Of a stretch of 64,000 nt of DNA, positions 1 to 13,270 are shown piece after piece. The stretch is from Tilletiopsis washingtonensis (Eukaryota > Basidiomycota > Exobasidiomycetes > Entylomatales). Position 1 is the stretch's first letter. Each line of letters starts with the position of its first letter. Location: contig NW_020312009.1 of the NCBI RefSeq assembly GCF_003144115.1, positions 557,342 through 621,341 of the forward strand. Reading direction: 5' to 3'. The notes beneath the pieces were generated by a model, which ran no database searches, was not told the origin of the DNA, and saw nothing but the letters and a program-made list of their open reading frames with translations. The translations under genes and the position numbers were made by a program.

Positions 1-1070
1 TGCACGACACCGCCGAAGAGGCCGGAGTGCAGGTCGGCGCCGGGGCCTGAGATGGAGAGCTTGAAGTAGGAGATGCCACGCAGGCCGTGCGTGAGGCAGG
101 GCTTCTTGGTGCCGAGCCAGTAGCTGCAGCAGAAAGCGCATCAGAGTCCGAGCAGCATCTGCACCTAGGCCAGCGCCACTCACTTGTCGCTGATGCAGCA
201 CGCGTCGACGCCGGCGAAGAAGTTGTCCTTCTCCTTCTCGATAAGCGCGTCCAGGCCGACGGAGCCAGACTCCTCCATGCCCTCAAAGCAGAACTTGAGG
301 TTCACAGGCAGCTCGATGCTAGCAGCGCACGCTCTGCATCAGCATAGTATCGGCGCAATCGGCGTCTCCAGGCACTTACCCGGCCTGCTGGTGCGCCTCA
401 ATGACGTTGAGCCAGCCGAGGATGGGGCCCTTGTCGTCGGTGGAGCCGCGGCCGTACATGCGGCCCGTGGCCTCGTCGGTGACGAGCTCGAAGGGCTCCG
501 TGTTCCAGCCGTCGGACTTGAGCGCGGGCTGCACGTCGAAGTGCTGCGCAGGAGCGTGGTGAGCGAGAGCAATCTAGAATGGGTCGCGCTGGCAGGCTCA
601 TGACAGCCTGACTCCCAGCACAGCGATGCAGCAGGGCTGGCAAGCGCTGTGCTACCAGCAGGTGTCACAGACGGTGCTAGCACGCCCAGCAAGTGCTGCC
701 CATCCGGTGTAATTGGCTACCGCTGCTGTCATGCTCGACGGCCCCAGCTCGCTCGTTGCACGCTACTCACGCCGTACACGAGAATCGTCTTCTTGCCCTT
801 GCCGCCGGTGACGTAGTCGGCAAAGATGACGGGCGGCAGCTCGACCTGCTGGCCGTCGAGCGTCTGCATGCCGAGCGGCTTGAGCTCGGCGGTGCAGCCG
901 AGCTTCTCGAGCTCGGCCTTGAGCCAGTCGGCCATCTCAAAGACGTGCTTGCGGTACTTGGCGTCGCCGGACACCGAGGGAATGGCGACGGCATCGGCGA
1001 GACGCTGGATCAGCGCCGCCTTGTTGGCGTCGATCTGGGCGATGAAGGACTTCTGGGCGGGCGTGGACAT
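1..1070 (-). CDS. DUG1: Cys-Gly metallodipeptidase (CNDP/DUG1 type), partial at window edge
   Basis: M20-family zinc dipeptidase that cleaves Cys-Gly during glutathione breakdown in the cytosol. The start ATG is at 1070. Four exons can be read: 771-1070, 380-543, 184-318 and 1-123; all join in phase through GTGAGT/GTAAGT donors. The N-terminus ([19 protein letters not shown]) matches the family. Metal-site motifs appear in order: HFDVQPA (exon 2), STDDKGP, the catalytic EGMEESGS (exon 3) and [11 protein letters not shown] (exon 3/4 join). Exon 4 continues through GLRGISYFK and [10 protein letters not shown] and then leaves the window, so roughly the last half of the usual ~480 residues is missing. 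It is divergent from the kelch gene. Family assignment is firm; the splice sites are inferred from frame and motif continuity. Confidence 0.93.
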
Positions 1071-1983
1071 GATGGGCAGGGGTGTAGGTGGTTGGGAAGG
1101 AGGAGAGGAACGAAGGCTGCAGAGACTTGACTATCAGACCCGGGCGAGAGAAAGTCTAGGCGCAGCGCGGCGGCGCGCGGCGTGGAGAAGAAGCTGCGTT
1201 GCGCCACAGCGTGTGCGAGAGACTGGTCCAGTGCCTGCATCGCGTTGCAGGTGGCGTTGGCCGCGCGCTGCCAGCACGGCGCTCCGCCCGTGCGCCGCCG
1301 AGCAGCAGAGGCGTCTCCGCTCGCTGCGAACTCGGCGCGCATGAGGCCAACAGCGTCACCCACGGCCGCGGCGCCGCGGCTCGCCGTTCTTCCAGCCCAG
1401 ACGGCCGTCGCTGTCAAGGGGCGCTCTCACTCCTGCGCAGACCCAGAAGGCGGTCTCTGGGAGCAGGAGCGTTCTGGTGCTTCGTGCGTTGCCGTGCTGG
1501 CAAGAGGCGGCCAGCCCAAGATAAGCCTGTGCATGCTGGCCCGGAGCTGGGACAGCCGCGGATGATCCTCTCGGTCTGTTCCCACGGGCCCCGCACCATC
1601 TCCCGTGCGAGACGGGCAGCGGCGCCGCGCGCGCCCCGCTCGAGCCAGGCAAGCCCCTGGCCAGCGCCGGCCCAGCGCCAAACCGCTGTCCCTCTCACCT
1701 CACCATCATCACAACACACACCACCTGCTTGCCCACACAAGGCGCAGCACGCATCTCTCCGCCTGCCTGCAGCTCCGCTGTGGCGCTTCACGTCGCTCTC
1801 ACGCCTGCGCGTCGCTGACGCGTCTCGCGCTCGTGCACTTGGGCCTCGCCGACGAGCACGAGCCTCCTTTCTCATCTCACCCACCTGCCTTTCGCACACT
1901 GCACATCGAAGCGCATCGCTACAAGCGACGCGCTTGCTTCTCTGTCGCGTCCAAGCTTCCACGCACGAGCAGTCGCTGCGCAG
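1071..1983. promoter_or_regulatory. Divergent spacer between DUG1 and the kelch gene
   Basis: This 913-base region lies between two divergent starts and must hold both promoters and leaders. The plus-strand part from about 1680 is C/T- and CA-rich (runs such as CTCACCATCATCACAACACA), like other leaders in this window. Open frames cross it on both strands, but I attribute these to high GC content. No TATA box is evident. Confidence 0.5.
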
Positions 1984-4459
1984 ATGGAGCAGTCAGCGTC
2001 CGGCTCGCTGGCGCCCGGCCAGGCAGGTGAGTGTCGGACCAGCGCAGCAGCGGCAGCTGCCAGCCCGGCTGCGCTTCGCTTCCTGTCTTCTCGCACCTCT
2101 GATGACCTCTTCAGGCCAAGGTGCACCCGGCAGTGCCTTCGTCGACGCCTCTTCCGTGCCCGGCGCCTGGGCCTCGTCCCGGGACGAGGTGTCCGCCGCG
2201 TCTGTGGCCAACAGCAGCAGCGGCAGCAACGGCGGCGTGCTGGGCGGCATTCAAGTGATCGGCATGTCGCGCGGCGACTCGACGTCCAGCCTCGCTGCTC
2301 CTGGTGCTGGCTCAGCGCCGGCGACGGCAGGCCGCAGCAGCAGCCTGAGCGCTGCGCCGGCCGGGGCAGCGCACGCCACCTTCTCGCCCTCGGGCGTCGT
2401 GGCCGAGCTGCCAAACGTTGCGCCTTCCAGTGTGGCCGCGCGTGGGCCTGGGGGCATCCCTCGCAGTCTCTCGCACAAGGACAGCTTCGGTGGCATTGCC
2501 CACTCGGCGAGTGCCTTCTCGCCTGCCGCGGCGCCGCAGCAGCCGCGCAGCATGCCCTCGAGCCCGAGTCCGCGTCGGCAGACGATGCCGCTGCTCCACG
2601 TCGCTGCATCTTCTTCTCGCAGCGCGCTCTTTGAAGAGCAAGAGGTGGACGAAGCCGAGGTCCGTGATGAGGACGACGCGGACGCAGACGTGGGCGACTC
2701 GACACAGGCCGACACGAGCGCAGCGTCGCTGAGCGGCCCGGACTCGAACGCACCCATGGGCTCACTCGCTGGCGGGCCGACCAATCCGGCAAGGCAAGCA
2801 GGCGATGCGCCCGCCCGTGCTGGTTCCTCATCACTGCGCACCTCGGCGCGTGCTCCGGCGCCCTCGCCGCTCAAGTCAGACGCCCTGGCGCCGGTCGCAC
2901 GACCCGCCGAACTGCTCTCGCCTGCCGCAGCTGCGGCAGGCGCCAACGCATCGCCAGCTGTGGTCTCACCAGCGGTCTCGGCTCTGCAGCAGAGCGACCC
3001 ATCGCGCGCAGCCTCGGCCAGCTCCTCGCCGACATCCTCGCGCCGCGCCGCGCCCGAGCCGCCGGCGCGTACGCCCACTTCGGGTCTCTCTGCCGGCAGC
3101 AAGCCCTCGCGACCGGCAGCAGCCGGATCTGGCGCTGCCAGCACGTCCAGCGCACAGGCCGCAGGCAGTAGCAGCAATGCTCAGGCAGTCGCGTCGACCT
3201 CGTCGCGTCTGCGCGTAGCTGCGCCCCGTGCTATCCCGCAGCTGCCTTCTGCGCCCGGCCTCGGCCCTGCGCCGCCGCCGGCGATGTACTGGAGTAAGGC
3301 GCCGGTGCACGGCAGTGTGCCGCGGCGCGCCTTCCGCGCACACACCGCAAGCTTGGCCGAGGAGGTGCTGTGGCTCTTTGGCGGCTGCGACTCGAAGGGC
3401 TGCTTTCGCGAGCTGTGGTGCTTCGACACGGGTGAGTCGCGTTGCTGCTTGGCGCGCTCGGCGTGGCTGACGCACAAGGTGAACAGAAACGATGTGCTGG
3501 TCGAAGCCAAAGGTGACCGGCGACCTGCCGCCGCCGCGCCGTGCACACACCGCCACGATGGTGGAGCGGCGCCTGTATGTCTTTGCGGGCGGCGACGGGC
3601 CGCACTACTTCAACGATCTCTACGTCTTCGACACGGTCGCACTGCGCTGGTCGAAGCCCGAGGTGTACGGCACGCCGCCGTCGCCGCGCCGCGCGCACAC
3701 GAGCAACCACTACCAGGGCCAGCTGATCATTTTTGGCGGCGGCAATGGCGTGGGCGCGCTCAACGATGTCTACACGCTCGACATTCAGGACCTCGACCGC
3801 CTCGAGTGGCGCCGCGTCGAGTGCAGGGGCAAGATGCCGATCGGTAGAGGCTACCACACGAGCAACCTCGTCGACGGCAAGCTCATCGTGATCGGCGGCA
3901 GCGACGGACACATGTCCTTCAACGACATTCACATCCTGCGGCTTGGTGAGTGGAGTCAACTGGCGCAGCGTGAGTGCTGCTGACTCGCTCGCCGCAGACA
4001 CCAAGGTCTGGTACCAGGTCAAGACCGACGAGATCCACAACCGCCTCGGGCACACGGCCACGCAGGTGGGCTCGTACCTGTTCATCATCGGCGGCCACGA
4101 CAGCCACTCGTACACGCCCGACATTCTGACGCTCAACCTCGGTGCGTCGAATCGGCCTCACCTGTCCTGCTCTCGCTCACACGCTCCGCCGCAGTGAACC
4201 TGCAGTGGGAGCCGCGGCGCGTCTGTGGTCGCAAGCCGCCGGGTCGTGGCTACCACCAGGCCTGGCTGCGCGACAGCCGCCTCTTCCTCCACGGCGGCTT
4301 CGACGGCAAGGAGATCTACGACGACATGTACTTTGTCGATCTGGCTGCCTGCGCCTACCTGCCGCAGATCACCAGCTTCAGCGTCGAGGTGAGCTGCGCC
4401 GCATGCCAGACGATGGCTGCATGCTGATGATCTGCCCCACGCAGCTCGACGACGAGTGA
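1984..4459 (+). CDS. Kelch-repeat protein with long disordered N-terminus
   Basis: About 723 residues in six exons: 1984-2026, 2115-3431, 3487-3945, 3998-4141, 4195-4388 and 4445-4459. The exon lengths sum to a whole number of codons. Residues 1 to ~400 are Ser/Ala/Pro-rich and look disordered, with an acidic patch (EEQEVDEAEVRDEDDADAD). From ~404 come five to six kelch blades with the usual HTA, FGG/FAGG and W-S-KP elements (RRAHTATMVERRLYVFAGGD, RGYHTSNLVDGKLIVIGGSD, RGYHQAWLRDSRLFLHGGFD). Fungal proteins of this layout serve as scaffolds in polarity or signalling (Tea1, Kel1, Ral2), but I cannot name the orthologue. An alternative start (ATG at 2102, MTSSGQGAPG) lies in the first intron, so the extreme N-terminus is uncertain. 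Confidence 0.88.
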
Positions 4460-5566
4460 GCGCCTCTCCATGACAGGATTGCCCAGCGCTCTCTCCACCA
4501 GCTGCTCTGGGTCCACCGCGCGTCCAGGTCATACACAGCAGAGGAGTAATAATCTCGTGACTTCATGCATTGCGAGCAACAGCTGTGGAACGGGCGATAG
4601 CGGCGTCAGCATTGCTTCCCTTGCTCGCTGCGGAGACCCATGACAGCAGCGGCGAGGCGCAAGACTCAGAGTCCGACGTATCCTCCAGCACGACGCCGCC
4701 CTTCCCGCACCGCCGTGTACAGTGGGGTGCGGTCTGACGTTTTAGACCAGCGCGAGGCTGGACGACAGCGGACGGGCCACGCGATTAGGTCCGCCTGTCG
4801 GAGGGATCATCCCCGTCCGGTGCGCCCCTCTGCCGCCGTGCGTGGAGCGCAAAGAAGGTACTCACGTATCGAGGTGTGTGTCCAGAGCGAGCTAGACGGC
4901 GGGCAAGGGCGCGTCAGCACGCTGCTCGAGCACGGCAGGCAGCAGCAAAAGACAAAAGCGCGAGGGCTGGTCTCGAGTTCGGCAAATGTGTTGGTTCTCA
5001 TCCGCTCCCGGAGGAGTGTAGACATGTTGATGTAATTGTAGATATCGGGTAGGTTTTTCATCCTCGACCAGTGCAGTAAGAGGTGTGCCCGTCATGGCAG
5101 CACAGCGAGCACCCGCAGCGCAGCAGATGTAGGCTGCCAGGCCGCGGCACGCGCTCTCCTTCGCACCCGCGAGCGTCGCTGTCCTGGAGCAGCACTCACC
5201 TTTGCGTGGTGCAGCCAGGCGACGGCCCTGGCTGCTGGCCCCTGCAGTGTGAGCAGGGGCGTGGTTGTGTGTGAGATTCGGCGGCGATGGCGGTGTCGGC
5301 GCGGAGCCGGATGTCGGGCGCAGCACAAGAATGTTCTCGCGTTGAGCTCTTCCAGCTCTGCAGCTGCTGCGGCCACGTGGCGCGTGCCGAGGTGGCGCAG
5401 AAGACAGGCGCGGTGCCGCTGCGGATCTGCTCCCGCCCCGCCCCTCTTGCAGCTGGCGGCCGCGAGCGCGACGCCCTTGCTGTGCCGTGCCGGCCGCCGC
5501 GCTGCCACTTTCGCCGCCGCCCGCGGCTCCCATCTTCTCTCCCCCCACCCCCTCAAGTCACCCACA
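4460..5566. other. Intergenic region upstream of RPL28
   Basis: About 1.1 kb holding the kelch 3' end and the RPL28 promoter. The last ~40 bases before the RPL28 start are strongly C/T-rich, as in many fungal ribosomal-protein leaders. A patch around 4970-5070 is clearly poorer in GC than its surroundings and carries a minus-strand ATG frame (4807-5061). I could not assign that frame to a family. Confidence 0.4.
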
Positions 5567-6557
5567 ATGTGCGTCGCTGCCGGCGCCGCTGCTGCGTAGA
5601 TGCGTTGCTGACGAGCGCTCTTCATCCTCTGCCACTTCCCAACGTGCTCGTCGTCCGCTCTTGCTGCTGCTGCTGCTCTGCCGCTCTTGCTGCCACTTTT
5701 GCTGCTGCCGCCGCTGCTCCTGCTGCCGCGCTTCGTCGTGCTGCGTGCTTCTGCCATGTAGGCCGACGCGCACCAACAAGAACCGCAAGCTGCGCGGACA
5801 CGTCTCCGGCGGTCACGGCCGCGTTGGTGAGTAGTGTGCAGGGGTGTCGCAGGCTAGAGGGCGCCAGTCTGGCAGGTGCGGGAGCGGGCGCATGCGGGCG
5901 AGTCAGGCGGGCGGGACTCGACGAGACGTAGAGCGATGGGATCAGACTGCAACATGGGCGCACAGGGCGGCATCGTCGCCATGAAGCGGGCGGGCAACGT
6001 GGCGTGCAGCATTGGGGCGTTGCAGTAGGCAGGCGGCCCTCAAGGCTGGCGAGGGACCGCCAGGAGGAAGCATGATGAGAGCAGAGCCAGAGCAGCTGCT
6101 CACGCCTTCCGCGTGCAGGCAAGCACCGCAAGCACCCCGGTGGTCGTGGTCTCGCCGGTGGTCAGCACCACCACCGCACCAACTTCGACAAGTACCACCC
6201 CGGCTACTTCGGCAAGGTCGGCATGCGCTACTTCCACATGACGCGCAACATGACGCACCGCCCCGTCATCAACCTCGACAAGCTCTGGACGCTCGTGCCC
6301 GCCGAGCAGCGCGAGGGCCTGACGAGCAGCTCCACCGAGGTGCCCGTCATCGACACGCTCCTGCACGGCTACGGCAAGGTGCTCGGCAAGGGCCGCCTGC
6401 CGCAATTGCCCTGCATTGTCAAGGCCCGCTGGGTCTCGGAGCTGGCTGAGAAGAAGATCAAGGAGGCTGGCGGTGTCGTTGTGGTGCGTAGTGCTCGGCG
6501 GCTCTGCAGCCTGGGCGTGGCGCTTATCCTTCCTCTCTCGCACAGCTCGTGGCCTAA
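5567..6557 (+). CDS. RPL28: 60S ribosomal protein uL15 (L27a/yeast L28)
   Basis: Large-subunit ribosomal protein of 147 residues, near the usual 148-149. It reads [20 protein letters not shown], then [34 protein letters not shown] and a VVVLVA end. Exons are 5567-5568 (only A and T), 5762-5826, 6119-6483 and 6546-6557. The G that completes the start codon is the first base of exon 2, so intron 1 (193 bases) splits the ATG. This is inferred because the exon-2 frame needs one prior AT, the acceptor at 5760-5761 is followed directly by GCCGACGCG, and AT|GTGCGT sits just after a C/T-rich leader. The first two introns (193 and 292 bases) are long for this genome. I saw an ATGATGA at ~6072 in intron 2 but no matching D box, so I do not call a snoRNA. 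Confidence 0.95.
5569..5761 (+). other. Intron inside the RPL28 start codon
   Basis: GTGCGT donor directly after the bases AT and a TAG acceptor directly before G. The intron body contains a CTGAC branch-like site and a run of CTG/TGC triplets around 5660-5735. Any mRNA retaining the intron would begin ATGTGCGTC and use a different reading frame. Confidence 0.75.
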
Positions 6558-6782
6558 AAACGACGCGCACTGCCCGTGTCCGTCTCGTCTCTTCGTCATC
6601 TCTGCACCACACTCAACACACCTAGCTCCGCCTTGTACATCACGCCCACACCGCTGCGGCGGTGAGCACACAGCCATCTATCATGACCCTGCAGACCGGG
6701 CTGAGAGCGACGCGCAACGGAAGTGGGGGCGAGGGAGTGCATTAGAGCGACGAGTGGGAGGCAGGGGAGTGCGTTGCTCGCA

Positions 6783-9506
<2,724 letters not shown>

Positions 9507-10306
9507 GGCGTCGAGTGTGTGGCAGGAGCGAAAGAAAGGAACGGCCAGAAGGCACGGACGTAAGCGACAGGATGCAGCAGACGCAGAGGTCAGTTCTCAG
9601 CGCGTACACTGGACGGGTGGGCGTGCAGCTTGGGCGCAGCGAGGACGGCGGCGGCGGCGTCAAGTGAAGAGGCACTCGGCGGCGGCGCTGAAGTGGCAGG
9701 AGAGACGGCGGGCTGTGGTGGAGGGACGCAGAGGCGCGTGCGCGTCCGGCAGCGCTGTGCTCTGCTGCTTCGTGACGCGCGCCGCGGCGCCGTGTGCCGT
9801 GTTCGCAGGCCGCTGAATTCCGCACTCTACTTGGCCCCGCAGAGCCGCCTCGTCTGTTTCGCCTGCTTCTAGACGCCATCTGCCATGATGGGCCGCCGGC
9901 GGCACGGCAGCACTCTCGGCGGCCGAGAGTCTGATGCCCGAGGCGCCAAATAGTCCGGGCTTAGGGGTCGAGGACCGCAGCGGCGCGGCGGCGACATCAT
10001 CTGGATGCGCGGGCAGTGAGGCGCCCCCTGACGCGAGAGCCGACGGCATGCTCATCGCTCGCTGACGAGGCAGTGCACTCCAGGAGCCTCGCGGTAGAGA
10101 CCATAATCTCCGGGCACTACCGCTCGACGGAAGCTGCTTGGCAGTGCGGGTGCTCATGCAGCCGGAAGGCGGCTGTGAGATGCCGGACGGAGGCTTGATG
10201 CCGTGAACTCAGCTTAGAGGCATACAAAAGCGCACGAGCTCGCCGTCCTCGCCCCCGTCATCAGCACCCTCGACCCTCTCTCCCACCCGCACTTCTACAC
10301 GCCAGT
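9507..10306. promoter_or_regulatory. Divergent promoter region PRP4/methyltransferase
   Basis: 800 bases between divergent starts. A TATA-like CATACAAAAG lies at 10221-10230, about 77 bases before the methyltransferase ATG, followed by a C-rich leader with CCCTCGACCCTCTCTCCCAC. Nothing protein-like is convincing inside. Confidence 0.45.
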
Positions 10307-11430
10307 ATGTCGTCCTCAGTCAAGCGTGTGGACATGCCGTACGACGTGACGGAGATCACGGCGGAGACGCCGCTGCCCTTCGATGACGAGTCGCGCCAGC
10401 TCTTCAAGCAGGCCAGTCCGCTGCTCGCCGGCCTCACGGACGAGGAGCTCGCCAAGCACATCATCGCCGTGCGCGATGAGGCATACAAGGCCAGCAACCC
10501 ATACCCGTGCATCGCCACATTCTTCTTCGTGCATCCCGCCGTCTCGACGCTGCAGCACAAGTGGTACCGCGCACTGCGGGCGCGCCTCAACGACCCGCAG
10601 GCCAAGCTGCTTGACTTGTGAGTCCGGGGTCGCCAGCCTGCTGCAAAGCCAGACGCTGAGCGCTGAGCGCCAACACTTCCAGCGCATGCTGTGTGGGTCA
10701 GGACCTGCGCTACCTGCACCAGGACGGCGTCAAGGGCCACCAGATCGTCGGAGCGGATCTGGAGCCCAAATACTTCGAGCTGGGCCAGCGCCTCTTTGCC
10801 GACAAGGAGCTGGCCATCGGTCGTGAAGCTAAGTTCGTCGAGTGCGACATTTTCAACGCTCGCCACCGTGCCAGCGTGATGAGCGCCGGCCGCCCGGGCA
10901 ACGGCGGCTACGAGTGAGTAAGAAGAGGGGCACTCTGGCTGCGGCGGCTGACCGGCTCGCTCCCAGCGTCATCTGGATCGGCTTCTTTATTCACCTCTTT
11001 CCCTTCGGTGAGCCGCTGCTGTGTTTCGCGCATCGAGCACGCTGCTCACCGACTCGCAGAGCAACACAAGGAGGTGCTGAAGTACCTCCTCTCCTTCATG
11101 AGCAAGGCACCGGGCACCTGCATTGCCGGTCGCCTGGCTGGCACTGCAGAAGCGCAGCCCATACTGCGCGTCTATCCCGACAAGAGCGGGTCCTGGTCAA
11201 TCGACGTCGAGAATGCCAGTCTCTTCCTGCACAACGAGGACTCGCTCAAGGCTGTCTTTGAGGACGTCGCGCCTGGCGAGTGGCGCCTCGAGGCGCAGGT
11301 GGCGAAGCGCTGGCCTCCCGCGCTTGCGATGCGGGACTTGCCCCAGATGCTCAAGTGCGTGTCAATCAAGCGTAGCTTGGGAGTGAAAGCTGACGTCCTG
11401 TTTGGCAGCTTCATCGCCACGCGCAAGTGA
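10307..11430 (+). CDS. Class I SAM-dependent methyltransferase
   Basis: 299 residues in five exons (10307-10617, 10683-10913, 10967-11007, 11060-11354, 11409-11430), all joining in phase. The N-terminal block NPYPCIATFFFVHPAVS is followed by motif I, LLDFACCVGQDLRYL (exon 1/2 join), the acidic GADLEP, and DVIWIGFFIHLFPF. This arrangement resembles the fungal methyltransferases found in terpenoid and polyketide clusters (AusD/Trt5-like). No biosynthetic genes lie nearby, so a primary-metabolic or protein/RNA substrate is equally possible. Motif I has FACC where many relatives have a glycine-rich loop. The ending NFIATRK is encoded by a 22-base last exon. The general enzyme class is firm; the substrate is unknown. 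Confidence 0.85.
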
Positions 11431-11700
11431 GCGAGCTCGTCGTCGCTGTGGCAGCGCGATCGGATCGTGAAGATCGTGAATTGATGCATCTCGACCTGAC
11501 CCCACCGCTGGCGCGTGTGCTTGTGTGTGATGTTGACGCGTGTGCTCAAGAGGAGCCACGAGGTGCAGACGAAGGCTTGCAGCCTGGCTTCGCATACGCA
11601 GGGGTATCTTGTACATCGTCTTGATGCTCTTGCGACAGCGCGCGTGAGGCCCGAGTCGACGATGTGCACACGCGCCCTCCACGGCTTGTTCCCAGGAGGC

Positions 11701-12172
11701 CTACTCCTGCCCTGCAGCGTCCTCCTTCGCCTTGAGCGCCGCCAGACGCTCCGCGTTGCGCTTCGTCAGGAGGCGCTTCGACGTGGCCTTCTCGAACGAC
11801 GAGAGCTCCTGCCAGTTGCCGATGCGGCTCAGGGTCTGCGGCGAGGCGATGCGTCAATCCCTTGTGCCAAGCCGCGCGTGTGCCTGACGCATGGCAGGAG
11901 ACTCACACCATCGACGTTGACCTGCGAGGGTGCAGATGCGGGGTCAGCGACAGAAGGTCAGCAGAAGTGCTCGGCGCATCGGCGCAGCTACGCACCACGA
12001 CCGGTCCGAGGTGGTCCAGCGCCACGTTTGGCCCGCCGACCTGGATGTCCGTCGTGCGCTCGGCAGCATCGCCGGGCGCCGGCAACGCCAGAGGAGCCGA
12101 CTTTGCATCTCGCGCATCGGCGGCGGGCGCTGCGTCTGCGGCGCCCGGATGCGGGGCAGAGGATGAGGCCAT
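11701..12172 (-). CDS. Small conserved protein with LGPVVVN-DG-LSRI-NW motif, contains a 15-base microexon
   Basis: 108 residues from the ATG at 12172. Exons are 11996-12172, 11907-11921 and 11701-11835, joining in phase. The C-terminal half reads ALDHLGPVVV, then VNVDG (the 15-base exon), then TLSRIGNWQELSSFEKATS and a basic KRLLTKRNAERLAALK helix. I recall this motif order from short uncharacterised fungal proteins but cannot assign a function. An upstream in-frame ATG at 12322 would add 50 residues rich in Arg, Leu, Ser and Ala with almost no acidic residues. That resembles a mitochondrial presequence, so the true start is uncertain. It converges on the methyltransferase gene with 270 bases between stops. 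Confidence 0.7.
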
Positions 12173-13270
12173 GCGTGCCGCTTCGAAGCGCAGGCGTGGG
12201 AGCAGGAGCAATGTCGGGGTGCGGCAGGTGCAGCGGCGGGCAGCGGCTGAGGCGGCTGGAGGCGGCTTGAGGCGGCTGCGGCTGCGGCTGAGGATCGGGA
12301 GCACTTGCCGCGCCCAAGGCATGAGGCGAGGCGGCGCTGCTGATGTACGTGCTCCTGCGCGCTGCGCGGGGCGTGGCAGAGAGGCAGGATGGCGGAGCGC
12401 CGCGCCGCGATCGCTCGAGAAGGCTCGCGCGGCTCCGGCTGCACGGCTGCGTCACGCGTCTCTGCCGCACGGCCGGCGGCGCGGAACGGCGGCAGCGGCG
12501 GCAGCGCTGCGCCGCCATGCGCGTTGCAAGGGTCGACGGCGACGCCCCGATGTCGCCGCAAGTGCCGCATCTCAGCCGCTCAGCGCTTCAGCCCTCCACT
12601 CAAGATCAGCTCGCATCTCGAGCGTTGTTGGCGGCTGAGCTGCCCAACGGCTGCGCTCGGTGCCTGCGCCGGCACGCTCGATCCCACGCTGCCTCTTAGA
12701 CGCCGCGGTGCAACGGTGGCCGCTCCGCCGCCGCTCCTGATCCGCGCAGCCGCACGCCGCCGGGACAGCGCATCGGCGACGCCGCACGCAGCAGCAGCTC
12801 ACGCTCAGCGAGCACCGCTTCGCTGCAGCAGAACAGAGCGTCATCCGCACAGAGATCCGCGGGCAGCATGCTGCATGCTGTGAGGCACCACACGACTGGC
12901 GGCTGTGTCCGGGTCTGGCCGTGAGGGCCCAGCGAGGCGGTACCACGCCGCGCTCCATCGTCGTCGAGGCGGATGCGGAGCAGCGCTGGGCCAAGACACG
13001 CTACCGCCGCGCGCCAGCGACGTCGTCATGCGTCAGCAGCAGCATGGGTCTCTCGCGCTCCCCCGCTTTTGCGCTCCGGCCTGCGCCGGTCCGTCATAAA
13101 GGCGGCGGGGTGCAGCCAGGGACGCCTGCCTCTCCACCCTCACAAGCCCGGCTCAACTGGCTCGCCCCTACCATAGACATAGACAAGGCCGCTCGACTCC
13201 TGCCTCGCCCGCCCAGCACCAGCGCCCTCGCCCCAGACCGACGCTCGCCCGCGTCACCCACTCGCCCACG
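12173..13270. promoter_or_regulatory. Divergent spacer before the MFS gene
   Basis: About 1.1 kb with very high GC. A TATA-like CATAAAGG sits at 13095-13102, about 170 bases before the MFS start, followed by a CCTCGCCCGCCCAGCACC-type pyrimidine-rich leader. Frames on either strand look like composition artefacts. Confidence 0.4.

Noticed and set aside
1199-3847. Single 882-residue frame covering the kelch N-terminus
   Set aside because: It reads through two introns and the 5' leader and loses the kelch blades after 3431; the spliced model fits better.
6065-6118. Box C/D snoRNA in RPL28 intron 2
   Set aside because: An ATGATGA resembling box C is present, but no CTGA box D or terminal stem follows before the acceptor.
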